Part shown: positions 17,222-27,070 of the stretch, piece after piece
How the letters are laid out: each line of letters starts with the position of its first letter
Numbering within the stretch: the stretch's first letter is position 1
Source: Halalkalibacter alkaliphilus
GTDB lineage: Bacteria > Bacillota > Bacilli > Bacillales > Bacillaceae_D
Length of the DNA stretch: 64,000 nucleotides
Direction: 5' to 3'
Assembly: GCF_023555415.1 (NCBI RefSeq)
Contig: NZ_JAKRYL010000019.1
Location: forward strand, 1 to 64,000
Program-made: the position numbers and the translations under genes
The notes under the pieces: generated by a model
Database searches by the model: none
Seen by the model: the letters and a program-made list of their open reading frames with translations, nothing else
What the model was told of the DNA's origin: nothing

Positions 17222-18352
17222 TTGAAAGATGTAAGCAGTAAGGATCGTCTTTTAAAACTAAGAGAATTACTAGAAAGGGAAACGGATGAGAACCATGAGT
17301 TGTCCGTAGACGAAATCATTGCAAAGTTAAAACTTGAGTTAGGCGATGAGTTTAAAGTCGAGAAAAAAGCAATTAAGGACGATATTGAGAGCTTGAATAG
17401 ATGCGGGTTTGAAGTAATGGCTCAGCCTGGGAAGTTTGGGAAGAAATATTATAGCCATCAATCTCGAATGTTTGAACTGTATGAGCTTCGTTTGCTCATT
17501 GATGCTATTCTTTCTGCACGATTTATAACGAAAAAAGATTCGGAGGAATTAATCTCTAAGATCAAGTTCCTAACTAGTAAGCAATTAGCCAAAGATTTGC
17601 CTAGTCAAATTTTCTTCGATCAGTCAGTCAAAGGTAATTATAAACCAATTAAAATCGACATCGATCGTTTACATATAGCCATAACGGAGAATAAGAAGGT
17701 TCAATTTCAATATGGAAGATATAATGTAAATAAAGAATTCGTCTTAAGTCGTAATGGAGAATTCTATGAAGTAGCGCCTTATGCTCTTGTTTGGAAAAAT
17801 GATTTTTACTATTTAATTGGGATATTTGAAAATGAAGAGGAGTTTCGCCATTATCGAGTGGATAGAATGAGAAAGGTTGAAATAACGGACCAGTCATTCC
17901 AGCGGACGTCTATTAATATTTCCGAGTATGTTCACAATACATTTCATATGTATGCAGGCCAAGAAGAATGGATAAAAATACGTTTTAAAAAGGACTTAAT
18001 CAATGTCGTTCTAGACAGGTTTGGGTTGGATGTAGATATAAAAAAACTAGATGAGGATTACTTTTTATTAACGACAAAAGCGGCGGTTAGTGATGGGTTG
18101 GTTGCCTGGATTCTCACATGGGGCAGTGACGCTAAAGTGGTTGCTCCTCTTGCACTTGTTGATAACGTTAAACAGGAAGTGAAAAAACTGTTTCAACAAT
18201 ACGAGGAATATTATTTGAGGGGTGTACGGAAAAACGTACACCCTTTATTGTACAGTGTAAATAAGGAAAGATATTCAAAGAAGGTTTGTACAAATCTAGT
18301 GTCGTTTAATGGAACTCTATGTAAGGGAATTATTATTGATAAGGAGGGCTAG
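17222..18352 (+). CDS. WYL-domain transcriptional regulator
   Basis: A TTG start behind GAGGGGGA gives 376 aa. Residues 1-75 form an HTH (LSVDEIIAKLKLELGDEF ... AIKDDIESLNRCGFEV). Residues about 145-215 form the WYL domain (VQFQYGRYNV, FYEVAPYALVWKNDFYYLIG, FRHYRVDRM), and about 240-330 a WCX-type domain (IKIRFKKDLINVVLDRFG, DGLVAWILTWGSDAKV). WYL proteins commonly regulate defence islands. The last 45 residues lie beyond a GGGTGTAC palindrome and look like an extension acquired by read-through of that repeat. The AddB-like gene begins two bases after its stop. Confidence 0.9.
   Translation: MKDVSSKDRLLKLRELLERETDENHELSVDEIIAKLKLELGDEFKVEKKAIKDDIESLNRCGFEVMAQPGKFGKKYYSHQSRMFELYELRLLIDAILSARFITKKDSEELISKIKFLTSKQLAKDLPSQIFFDQSVKGNYKPIKIDIDRLHIAITENKKVQFQYGRYNVNKEFVLSRNGEFYEVAPYALVWKNDFYYLIGIFENEEEFRHYRVDRMRKVEITDQSFQRTSINISEYVHNTFHMYAGQEEWIKIRFKKDLINVVLDRFGLDVDIKKLDEDYFLLTTKAAVSDGLVAWILTWGSDAKVVAPLALVDNVKQEVKKLFQQYEEYYLRGVRKNVHPLLYSVNKERYSKKVCTNLVSFNGTLCKGIIIDKEG
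18220..18243. repeat. GGGTGTAC palindrome, copy 1 (inside the WYL gene)
   Basis: GGGTGTACG / CGTACACCC around a GAAAA loop, followed by TTT. It is coding here (RGVRKNVHP), but has the same layout as the copies at 24672, 28355 and 29645. Confidence 0.6.
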
Positions 18353-18353
18353 T

Positions 18354-21300
18354 ATGAGTGTTATCTTTCAGCAATTAGAACAAGTAATAGACGATCATTT
18401 TTTAACAGAAAAGGTTTTTGTCGTGCCTTCTCATCGAGATGGAAAGCTTGCGATCCAAGGGTTAGCAAAGAGAGGGAAGAGTGTTTTAAATGTGAAGGTA
18501 AAAACGTTTCACGATTTGGCAATGGAGCAGGTTCAATCTAAATTAAAAAAGAGTAACCTTACGACATTACCAAATGTCGTTGGAAGACAGTTTATTTTCC
18601 AAGCGCTAAAGCACCTAAAAGTGAAAAATGAGCTTACGTATTTTAAAGATGTTCAACTTACCCCTTCATTCTGTCAATCGTTTTACCAGACTCTTTTAGA
18701 TATGAAGCAAGTGAACGTCAGTCTTGAAAGTTTTCCAGAAGAAGCTTTTTTAAAAGGAGAAAAAGGGCAAGACATCAAGAAAGTCTTTGCTATTTATGAG
18801 GAGAAACGAAAGCAAGCAAAGTTTATTGATGTAGCTGACTTATTTCAGCTCGCTAAGAAGTCAGAGTCTCCCGCACGGAGAGAGAGGGTTTATGTGTTTT
18901 TTCCACATGAAGCGTATCACGTCTTAGAAAAAGAGTTCTTTCTCCACTACACGAAGGATGCAACAGTCATTCCGCTAGAGCTGCCAGAAGTCGATGGGGG
19001 AGAACCTCTTTCGGTGATGATCAAACGTGAGGAGCCGGTTACAACAAATCATCCTTTTAAAAACCTCTATCAGGTCGAAAAAGCGATTGAAGAAGGGATC
19101 CCATCCTTTTCCCTTTCAGCAGCAATTAGTGAGGACGAGGAAATACAGTCGGTCTATCGACAATTAAAACTGAAAGAAATCCCCTTTGATGAGACGGTTC
19201 TTTTTTACACAAGTCAGCGTCCTTACATAGAAAGTTTGTTGCGCCTTCAGCAAAAATTGAATCTTCCCATAACGTTTGGGGAAGGAATTCCAATGGAGTT
19301 GACGAAACCTGGAAAGTTTTTAAAAGGGATTTTCAGGTGGATCCGTGACGATTACAATGTAGCAACATTAGCAAAAGTTTTACGTGAAGGTGCGTTTGAT
19401 TATAACGCGGTGCCGCTTCCTGGAGAACGAATGGTGAAGTTACTAAAAGACTGTGACATCCGCTTTGGAAAAGAGCGTTATCTGCAAAAGCTTCAAGAAA
19501 AGCTAGATTCGTACAAAGAGAAAGAAAAGCAAGGTGTCATAAACCTAGAAGGTCGAATTGATCAGTACAAGCAATTATTAAAATGGATGTCCGATTTTCT
19601 TGCTCTTATTCCAGTTACAAAACCATGGGAGCAGGTCAACTATAATGATTGGTTAGAAAATGTGAAAGTGTTCATTTCTACTTATGCAAATGGTGGAAAA
19701 CAATTTGATGAGGACAGGCAGCTCTTTAACAAGCTTGCAAAGGAAGAATTGCTCAAGGCAGTGGAGCAAGTGTTGGACGTTCAAAGTGAGCATCTTACAT
19801 TTAGTGAAGCGATTAGCTTTACAGAGCAATGGCTTCTTTCGTTACCAATCGGAGCGCGGAATCCGCTACCGGGACATTTGCACGTTTCTCCTCATAGAAA
19901 CGGCCTGTATGTGGATCGTGACCACGTCTTCATTGTCGGGATGGATAATGGCAAATTTCCTGGAAGAGTTAAGGAAGATCCATTGCTATTAGATCGTGAA
20001 CGGAAGAAAATCCATGAAGAAATGACACTTGGGAAAGCATTTGTGAAGCGAAATAGCTTTTTATTCGTCCAAGTGCTCTTAGCAACGAAGGGACAAGTTC
20101 ATTTGAGCTTCCCATTTATGGATACGGTTGAGAATCGCCAAAGCTCTCCTGCTCATCTTTTTTTACAGTTGTTTCGTATAGAATCAAAAGACCCTGATAG
20201 TACGGGTGAAAGATTAATGGAACACATGCAAAAAGATGTTCATTTTATCCAAGAAGATATCCGTTCGATGTTGCAGCAGACAGAATGGTTCGGTGCCCAG
20301 ATTTGGAATAATCATCAACTAGATGACGCCTTGCTGAAAGAGGAATCGTTCGAAAATATTGTGCAAGGGTTTAAAGCAAGAAACGCTCGCTTAGAAGAGT
20401 CTGTAACGGAATACGATGGATTCGTATCATATAAAGAAGACCTAGACCCTCGTGAAAATAAATCGATGCTTTCGCCAAGTAGGCTAGAACAATTAGGTAC
20501 TTGTCCATATTCTTATTTTCTACGATACGTACTGAAAATTGAAGAGGAAGAAGAGGAGGAAAATGACAGGTATTCATGGCTTGATGCCGCGAAAAGGGGA
20601 AGTGTGCTTCATGATGTGTTTGAACGCTTTTATCGTACGTTAAAAGAAAAAAATGAAAAGCCGAGTTTTGAAAAGCATCTGTCCCTTATTCTTGATCTTT
20701 GTCGTGAGGTTTTATTAGAAAAAAGAGAGCAATTACCCCCGCCTAGTGAAATGGTGTATGAGTTAGAAAGTCAAGAAATGCTAGAGTCATGTAGTTTGTT
20801 TCTGAAGGCAGAGGAGGAGGCGAGTGAAGACGGGGAGCCGTTATTTTTTGAATATACGTTTGGAATGGACGGAAGCAACCCCGCAGTCATCGACCTTCCT
20901 TATGGAAAACAACTTCAGCTAAGAGGGAAAATAGATCGGATTGATCGAAGACCAGATGGTACGTATACGGTTATTGATTATAAAACGGGAAGCTCTTACG
21001 GATATGGAGAAAAGAACTATTTTAACGGCGGACGGAAATTGCAGCATATACTCTATGCCAAAGCTTTTGAAAAGTTAGTTGAACATGAGGGGGGGCGCGT
21101 GAGTTCAAGTGTGTATATTTTCCCAACGTTGAAAGGCCAAGGAGAGCGTGCGTACCGGACACACTCTGAAGAACAAAAAGAGGCATTTGCTCAAATTGTC
21201 GATCATCTTTGTAACTATTTAAAAGAAGGACATTTTCCATATACCGATAATGAGGATGATTGTAAGTTTTGTAACTTTAAGAGGATATGCAGTCGTCATA

Positions 21301-21389
21301 CGTACGGAGAAGAGCTGCTACGTAAAAAAGCGAAAGATGAACGGGCGACAGGATGGCAAGCACTAGAGGAGGTGCGAAAGCATGACTAA
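18354..21389 (+). CDS. AddB-like PD-(D/E)XK exonuclease with iron-sulfur cysteines
   Basis: ATG at 18354 with AAGGAGG seven bases upstream; 1011 aa, shorter than housekeeping AddB. The N-terminal part (VFVVPSHRDGKLAIQGLAKR) is helicase-like without a Walker motif, as in AddB. The nuclease is clear: GSVLHDVFERF near residue 748, RGKIDRIDR near 862 and YTVIDYKTGS near 870. Four cysteines (GTCPYSYF near 715; CKFCNFKRIC near 969) match the 4Fe-4S cluster of AddB/Cas4. It overlaps the AddA-like gene by eight bases. The pair should form a helicase-nuclease acting on DNA ends. The WYL/McrBC context suggests a defence paralogue rather than the repair enzyme. Confidence 0.88.
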   Translation: MSVIFQQLEQVIDDHFLTEKVFVVPSHRDGKLAIQGLAKRGKSVLNVKVKTFHDLAMEQVQSKLKKSNLTTLPNVVGRQFIFQALKHLKVKNELTYFKDVQLTPSFCQSFYQTLLDMKQVNVSLESFPEEAFLKGEKGQDIKKVFAIYEEKRKQAKFIDVADLFQLAKKSESPARRERVYVFFPHEAYHVLEKEFFLHYTKDATVIPLELPEVDGGEPLSVMIKREEPVTTNHPFKNLYQVEKAIEEGIPSFSLSAAISEDEEIQSVYRQLKLKEIPFDETVLFYTSQRPYIESLLRLQQKLNLPITFGEGIPMELTKPGKFLKGIFRWIRDDYNVATLAKVLREGAFDYNAVPLPGERMVKLLKDCDIRFGKERYLQKLQEKLDSYKEKEKQGVINLEGRIDQYKQLLKWMSDFLALIPVTKPWEQVNYNDWLENVKVFISTYANGGKQFDEDRQLFNKLAKEELLKAVEQVLDVQSEHLTFSEAISFTEQWLLSLPIGARNPLPGHLHVSPHRNGLYVDRDHVFIVGMDNGKFPGRVKEDPLLLDRERKKIHEEMTLGKAFVKRNSFLFVQVLLATKGQVHLSFPFMDTVENRQSSPAHLFLQLFRIESKDPDSTGERLMEHMQKDVHFIQEDIRSMLQQTEWFGAQIWNNHQLDDALLKEESFENIVQGFKARNARLEESVTEYDGFVSYKEDLDPRENKSMLSPSRLEQLGTCPYSYFLRYVLKIEEEEEEENDRYSWLDAAKRGSVLHDVFERFYRTLKEKNEKPSFEKHLSLILDLCREVLLEKREQLPPPSEMVYELESQEMLESCSLFLKAEEEASEDGEPLFFEYTFGMDGSNPAVIDLPYGKQLQLRGKIDRIDRRPDGTYTVIDYKTGSSYGYGEKNYFNGGRKLQHILYAKAFEKLVEHEGGRVSSSVYIFPTLKGQGERAYRTHSEEQKEAFAQIVDHLCNYLKEGHFPYTDNEDDCKFCNFKRICSRHTYGEELLRKKAKDERATGWQALEEVRKHD

Positions 21390-24300
21390 CCGCGAAATAG
21401 TCGATCAGCTGGAACGCGATAAAATCTCGAAGGAACTGACAACGAACTTTTTAGTAGAAGCAGGGGCTGGATCTGGAAAAACACATAGTCTTGTGGAGAG
21501 AATGGTCAATCTTATCACATCAAATACGTTTAAAATTCAGCAAATTGTTGCGATTACTTTTACAAGAAAAGCGGCTGATGAGTTAAAGGAGCGTTTTCAG
21601 ACAGGACTAGAAAAGAAGCGAAAAGCAACAGAAGATCCATTAGTGAAACAAAGAGTGGAAGATGCTCTAGCTGATTTTGATCAGTGTTATTTAGGGACCG
21701 TGCATGCTTTTTGTGCGCGACTTCTAAGGGAGCGTCCGATTGAAGCGGGGCTTGATTTTGATTTTTCCGAAATAGATGAGCGGGAAGATAAACAACTCGC
21801 AGATGAGGCGTGGGAACGCTATATTCGTGATGTCAGACTGAAGCAAAAAGAAAAAATTGATGAACTGAGTGACCTAGGGTTTCACATTGCCGAACTTCGA
21901 AACACCTTACATTATTTGAGAGAATATGGGGATGTAAAATGGCATTTTGATGTGGTAGAGAAGCCTGACCTTGCACCAGCCTTTGCTGAACTGAAGAAGT
22001 TTATTGAACATACAAAGCGATCATTGCCGGAAGAAGAACCGGAAAAAGGGTATGACACCCTTCAAAAGAAGATACGGAAGACGGTCAGGCAACTTAAATA
22101 TTCAGATGTAGAAAAAGAGAAAAACATCGTTACAATGCTGCGACCGTATGAAAAGAAAAGCGCTGTTGTATTAAATCGCTGGAAAGATAGTGCAGAGGCA
22201 AAGGAAATTCGTGATGAGACCCAACTTCTGTTAGTGGAGGTCGTTCAATCGACACTTGAGCGCTGGTTTGAATATTGTCACAGCAAGCTCATTCCATTTT
22301 TAAAGCCGGCACTTGCTTACTACCAACATCTTAAAAAGGAGCGCTCGGCATTAAATTTTCAAGACCTACTCGTCAATACAGCTAAGCTGTTAAAAGAAAA
22401 TAGTGAGGTGCGAAGCTATTTTCAGCAGAAATACGGCTGTCTTTTAGTTGATGAATTTCAGGATACCGATCCGATTCAAGCTGAGATAATGCTTTATTTA
22501 ACAGGGGTGGAACTTACAGAAACAAATTGGACAAAAATTACACCGAAGCAAGGTTCGCTTTTTGTAGTTGGAGATCCAAAACAGTCTATTTACCGTTTCC
22601 GAAGAGCTGATATAGATATTTACCAAAGAGTGAAGGAAATGATTGCTGAAACAGGCGGAGAAGTGCTTCATTTAACGATGAACTTTCGAACGATTACGGC
22701 AATTACAGAGCCGTTAAATGGCGTTTTTGAAGGACCGCTTCCACAAGAAGAAACATCTTACCAAGCAGCGTTTCGACCATTACACTCTTACCATGTTGGG
22801 GAAAAAGATGAAGAGGCTTTAAAAGGAGTGTATCAGCACATCGTTCCGTATAGCAAGAAAACGGCAGAAGTAATTGAGGCAGATTCGTCAGCGATTGCTC
22901 GTTTTATACGTGCTTCTATAGACAATAAAAAGGCACAGCCTAAGGATTTTATGGTGCTCACTCGCTATAATTCCAATTTGAAAGATTATGCTGCAGAATT
23001 AGAAGAATACGGGATCCCTGTAGTGACAACTGGGGAAATCTCACTAGCTAAGGATGAGGAGATTCAAGCGCTTGTTCATGTCATTCGCCTGTTAACGGAG
23101 CCTTCAAACAGCCTATATATGGCTGCCGTGTTACGTGGCCCTTTATTTGGAATAAGTGACCGACTTCTTTATGAATTCGTGACAAATAAAGGGAATTTAA
23201 CATTATTTCAAAATGTGCCAGAACCATTACAAGAACAGGACAAACTTCTATTAGAACAAGCATATTCAAGACTTAAAACCTATTATACATGGTCGCGAGA
23301 TGATTTACCGTCCGCCGCCATAGAAAAGATTATGCATGATATCGGCTTATTATCAGTTTATATAGGCTTACGGAAGGGCAGAAGAGATTATACACGACTG
23401 TATCAGGTGATGGAACGTCTGCGTACGTTTGAAGCAAATGGAAATAGTGAGTTTCATTTAGTAGCTGAACGACTCGTTGAAATGGTTCAAGATGAAGCAA
23501 TTGGCGAAATGACATTACCAAACGAACAAAATGCAGTGCGTGTCATGAACGTTCATAAGTCAAAAGGGCTCGAAGCTCCGATTGTTTTCCTAACACAACC
23601 AAACAAATTTATCAATACAGAAAAGAAAATCAGACAGCACATTAAACGTCAAGGAATCGAATCCATTGGTTATTTTTCGTTTGCAAATGATAAAGACGAA
23701 CAAATGGCACAGCCGGTTGATTGGAACAACTATCGAAGAGAGGAGTACGAGTATTTGCAGGCTGAAGAGCTGCGACTTTTATATGTAGCAGCAACAAGAG
23801 CGAAACAAATGCTAGTTGTAAGCGGCATGGAGAAAAACAATGAAAAGAACAATCCGTGGAACATGCTTCTTACAGGGATGGACCTCGAATCTTTAACGAT
23901 TCCAGAAAACATCGAACAACCTAAGCCGATAAATCATGAGAAGACGGATGTGGAACAATTTAAAGCCGTTCAGGCAGAGTTAGAAAGCTGGATTCCGCCA
24001 TTAAAAGTTCCAACATATAGCCAATATAGTCCAACAGATGATACAAAAGAACTTCCTTATGACGTCGAACGTGAAAAAGGCGGGGGAAAAGCGTGGGGAA
24101 GTGTGATTCATGAAGTATTTGAATCTGTCTTAAAAGGAAAGGAACTAAGCGAGGATGAGATTGAAGCTATTCTATTTAAAGAGGAATTGCCAGAAAAACG
24201 CCTTCAGGAAGTAAAATCAACCATTGAGAGCTTCAAAAGTTCTGATCTGTTTCAACGAATACAACAAGCCGACACATCCTTTGCTGAAATGCCGTTTTCT

Positions 24301-24588
24301 TTTTGCGTAAATAATGGCCATCCTTTGTACCCTGAGAATGGTCAAGGAGACGTATACATCACTGGAATTATTGATTTAGTCTTTAAAGAAGAAGAACAAT
24401 GGGTAATTGTTGACTTTAAAACAGACAGAGTTCAGGCAGAAGAGGACCTAAATAAACTAGCCACCCATTATACCCCTCAACTGCAACTTTATAAGCAGGC
24501 ATGGGAGTACATGACAAATGAACAGGTGAAAGAAACCTCTCTCTATTTTGTTACACCTGATAAAACGATGAAATTGAACGTTTATTAG
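21382..24588 (+). CDS. AddA-like UvrD-family helicase-nuclease
   Basis: 1068 aa, starting inside the AddB-like gene behind GAGGAGG. Helicase motifs run in order: VEAGAGSGKT (about 26-35), VAITFTRKAADELKERF, LLVDEFQDTDPIQ (about 353), FVVGDPKQSIYRFRRAD, MNFRT, VHKSKGLEAPIVFL and LLYVAATRAKQ. The C-terminal RecB-type nuclease has GSVIHEVFESV (about 910), ITGIIDLVF and WVIVDFKTD (about 1010). By family knowledge it unwinds and degrades DNA ends together with its AddB partner. It is about 160 residues shorter than B. subtilis AddA. A hairpin terminator follows 84 bases downstream. Confidence 0.92.
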   Translation: MTNREIVDQLERDKISKELTTNFLVEAGAGSGKTHSLVERMVNLITSNTFKIQQIVAITFTRKAADELKERFQTGLEKKRKATEDPLVKQRVEDALADFDQCYLGTVHAFCARLLRERPIEAGLDFDFSEIDEREDKQLADEAWERYIRDVRLKQKEKIDELSDLGFHIAELRNTLHYLREYGDVKWHFDVVEKPDLAPAFAELKKFIEHTKRSLPEEEPEKGYDTLQKKIRKTVRQLKYSDVEKEKNIVTMLRPYEKKSAVVLNRWKDSAEAKEIRDETQLLLVEVVQSTLERWFEYCHSKLIPFLKPALAYYQHLKKERSALNFQDLLVNTAKLLKENSEVRSYFQQKYGCLLVDEFQDTDPIQAEIMLYLTGVELTETNWTKITPKQGSLFVVGDPKQSIYRFRRADIDIYQRVKEMIAETGGEVLHLTMNFRTITAITEPLNGVFEGPLPQEETSYQAAFRPLHSYHVGEKDEEALKGVYQHIVPYSKKTAEVIEADSSAIARFIRASIDNKKAQPKDFMVLTRYNSNLKDYAAELEEYGIPVVTTGEISLAKDEEIQALVHVIRLLTEPSNSLYMAAVLRGPLFGISDRLLYEFVTNKGNLTLFQNVPEPLQEQDKLLLEQAYSRLKTYYTWSRDDLPSAAIEKIMHDIGLLSVYIGLRKGRRDYTRLYQVMERLRTFEANGNSEFHLVAERLVEMVQDEAIGEMTLPNEQNAVRVMNVHKSKGLEAPIVFLTQPNKFINTEKKIRQHIKRQGIESIGYFSFANDKDEQMAQPVDWNNYRREEYEYLQAEELRLLYVAATRAKQMLVVSGMEKNNEKNNPWNMLLTGMDLESLTIPENIEQPKPINHEKTDVEQFKAVQAELESWIPPLKVPTYSQYSPTDDTKELPYDVEREKGGGKAWGSVIHEVFESVLKGKELSEDEIEAILFKEELPEKRLQEVKSTIESFKSSDLFQRIQQADTSFAEMPFSFCVNNGHPLYPENGQGDVYITGIIDLVFKEEEQWVIVDFKTDRVQAEEDLNKLATHYTPQLQLYKQAWEYMTNEQVKETSLYFVTPDKTMKLNVY

Positions 24589-24671
24589 GTTTGAGTTAGT
24601 GACTCCTAGTTGAACTGAAGCTGTCAAAAAATGCGTATGAACTGATTTATATACTGTCCCAACCTACAATG

Positions 24672-24709
24672 TACGAAAGGGTGTACCAAAAATGGTGCAC
24701 CCTTTCGTA
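24672..24709 (+). terminator. Terminator/GGGTGTAC palindrome, copy 2
   Basis: TACGAAAGGGTGTACCA pairs with TGGTGCACCCTTTCGTA around AAAA, a 17-bp stem with one weak pair. It lies after the AddA-like gene and shares its core with three other copies in this island. Confidence 0.75.
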
Positions 24710-24829
24710 TAAACTAATAAATAAGTAGGAAATGACTTTATCATTGAAATAGAATAAGCTTAAAATGTTTATTACATACTCGGATAAAAAGGCACCATAA
24801 CACTACAGTAGGAAAAAGGAGAAACGAAA

Positions 24830-27070
24830 ATGGAGAGGATCCAAAGCATTATTAATAAATATAAGATGATTACTATTGAAGAAGTTTTAAGTGAGCATAA
24901 AGATCTATATGAATCGGAGTATCAAAAAGAAGGTAAATTCCATAAGGACTACTACGACCGAGTGAATGATGCAACTTGGGATGAAGAGAAAAAGAGATCA
25001 GTTACACGTGTGATTGATATTATTAGAAGTTCCTCCGAACTATTTGAAGAGGAAGATGCGACGGATTTAGATATTTTTACTGGAACGATCGACTCAGTTG
25101 TAAGAACAAATAACTTCCTGAACAATCTTAAATCTACAAAACTTGATCTTGTATCATTTTTTAATGAAAGCAAAAATGTTCGTGATTATCGTGAAGTATT
25201 AGAACAAATCAAAATGCCATCAAAATTGGAAGGTCACGCAGTCCATCTATTTTCTATCATCAAAAACATTCAATTTCCTGATGAGTTTATTGTTAACTAT
25301 AAGTTCGAACGAAGTATTAATAAAACGATCTTGAATAAATCAGATGATTATAATGATCTACTTGATACATACCAAAGCTTTCCTAAAAATGACCGAAAAA
25401 AGGATGTAGCTTTTTATGCATACACAATTACAATTCAACGTCTTATTGAAAAGGAGATTAATGAGCTGCACCCTCCTTTAAAACAAAAAGAGGTAAGAAA
25501 GTTAGATCGTCTGTTTCAAATTGTTAATCGCGCAAAAACATTACGTGTGGATTGTTCGTTACTCTCGTTTCAATCAATTGAATCCATTAAGAATATGAAT
25601 GAAAAGGTAAATACAGGTGCGCCTGTCATTGCAACTATCGAGACTGATGAGATTAATATGAAGACATTGATCGCTACGGACCAGGCGCAACTCTATATTT
25701 GTGACCTTGCTACGAAAGAAGTAGAGTGGAAAGCGCACGTTCAGCGGATTTGGACGAACGAGGAAGAAGCTCCTAGCCACCTTGATGTAGTAGAAATTGG
25801 ACCAACTACTGCAAAAGGGAACAAGGTGTGGCTCGAAATTGAGAAACTTACAAAAATCCAGCCGAGAATTATGCTCGATCAAATGGTTCCTGTTCATCAA
25901 AAAGTGGATCAACTAACAAAGCGTGGACTTCATTTAATTTTCAATATGGATATGGAGACACAAAGAGTCGAACATGTGGAGACAGAGGAGGACGAACTAA
26001 TGCCGGACTACGATGAAGAATTACTTTATAGCAATCCAAATCTCATTCTATATGGGCCACCAGGAACCGGAAAAACATATCAGCTGGCGACCAAGTCAAT
26101 GGAGATTATCTTTAATCGACCTGCAGATGAATTAGAAGAGCAAATCGACGTAAAAGAAACGTTTAAACAGTTTCAACAAAGAGAACAGATTCGGTTTGTG
26201 ACGTTTCACCAGTCTTATTCCTATGAAGATTTCAATGAAGGGCTTCGTTCAAATGAAGAAGGAAGGTTCGTCCCGACAGATGGAATGTTTAAAAAAGTAG
26301 TGATTGATGCGCTATATGCAGGTTTGAACCTTGATGAGTATGATCAGTCATATGACGTGAGAAAAGCTCATGTACTAGAGGCGCTTCAGAATAACGGGGC
26401 GTTTGATTTCGAGCGTGCAGATAAGTTCGTTATGATCATTGATGAAATCAACCGTGCCAATATATCTAAAGTATTTGGTGAATTAATCACTTTATTAGAA
26501 GAGGATAAACGACTAACTAAGGAAAATGAGACACGTGTCCAATTGCCTTATTCAGGAGAACCATTTGTCTTGCCTCCGAATCTATGGATTATTGGCACGA
26601 TGAATACGGCCGACCGCTCCATTGCTTTGCTTGATACAGCACTACGAAGAAGATTCGACTTTGAAGAAGTAATGCCGAAACCGTCGTTACTACCGACAAT
26701 TGACGATATTGATTTACCAACGTTGCTCCACCGGATGAATCAAAGAATTGAAGTTCTTTATAGCCGAGACCATACAATTGGCCACGCTTATTTTATTCAT
26801 GCGGAAACGATAGAGGACGTCATAACAATCATGCATAGCAAAGTAATTCCTTTATTAAAAGAGTATTTTTATGATGATTGGGAAAAAGTTGCATTGGTAC
26901 TAGGCGGAGTAGGAAAAAGTGAACAAGAATCCTATATCATTTATCAGGAGCAAGTTGATGTTCAAGCCTTGTTCAAACGTTCCTCATCCTTTACAGCAAT
27001 GGACTTTCCAGCGAAGTATCGTGTGAAGGCAAACATTACGATTGATGATATTAAAGGGATTTATGAATGA
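24830..27070 (+). CDS. mcrB: McrB-like AAA+ GTPase of a type IV restriction system
   Basis: ATG with AAAAAGGAG upstream; 746 aa. The N-terminal 400 residues are a long unassigned helical region where McrB proteins carry their DNA-recognition domain. The AAA+ motor follows: GPPGTGKTYQLATK (about 408), RFVTFHQSYSYEDFNEGL (about 460), VMIIDEINRANISKVFGEL (about 535), the McrB hallmark GTMNTADRS (about 588) and RRRFDF. In known systems McrB hexamers use GTP to drive McrC to cut modified-cytosine DNA. The gene overlaps mcrC by four bases. The recognition domain looks unlike the E. coli DUF3578 type, so the target may differ. Confidence 0.9.
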   Translation: MERIQSIINKYKMITIEEVLSEHKDLYESEYQKEGKFHKDYYDRVNDATWDEEKKRSVTRVIDIIRSSSELFEEEDATDLDIFTGTIDSVVRTNNFLNNLKSTKLDLVSFFNESKNVRDYREVLEQIKMPSKLEGHAVHLFSIIKNIQFPDEFIVNYKFERSINKTILNKSDDYNDLLDTYQSFPKNDRKKDVAFYAYTITIQRLIEKEINELHPPLKQKEVRKLDRLFQIVNRAKTLRVDCSLLSFQSIESIKNMNEKVNTGAPVIATIETDEINMKTLIATDQAQLYICDLATKEVEWKAHVQRIWTNEEEAPSHLDVVEIGPTTAKGNKVWLEIEKLTKIQPRIMLDQMVPVHQKVDQLTKRGLHLIFNMDMETQRVEHVETEEDELMPDYDEELLYSNPNLILYGPPGTGKTYQLATKSMEIIFNRPADELEEQIDVKETFKQFQQREQIRFVTFHQSYSYEDFNEGLRSNEEGRFVPTDGMFKKVVIDALYAGLNLDEYDQSYDVRKAHVLEALQNNGAFDFERADKFVMIIDEINRANISKVFGELITLLEEDKRLTKENETRVQLPYSGEPFVLPPNLWIIGTMNTADRSIALLDTALRRRFDFEEVMPKPSLLPTIDDIDLPTLLHRMNQRIEVLYSRDHTIGHAYFIHAETIEDVITIMHSKVIPLLKEYFYDDWEKVALVLGGVGKSEQESYIIYQEQVDVQALFKRSSSFTAMDFPAKYRVKANITIDDIKGIYE

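Noticed and set aside
18354-24588. Housekeeping addB-addA recombination genes
   Set aside because: Both are notably shorter than the usual enzymes and lie in a WYL/McrBC setting; a paralogue is more likely, though the rest of the genome is not visible.
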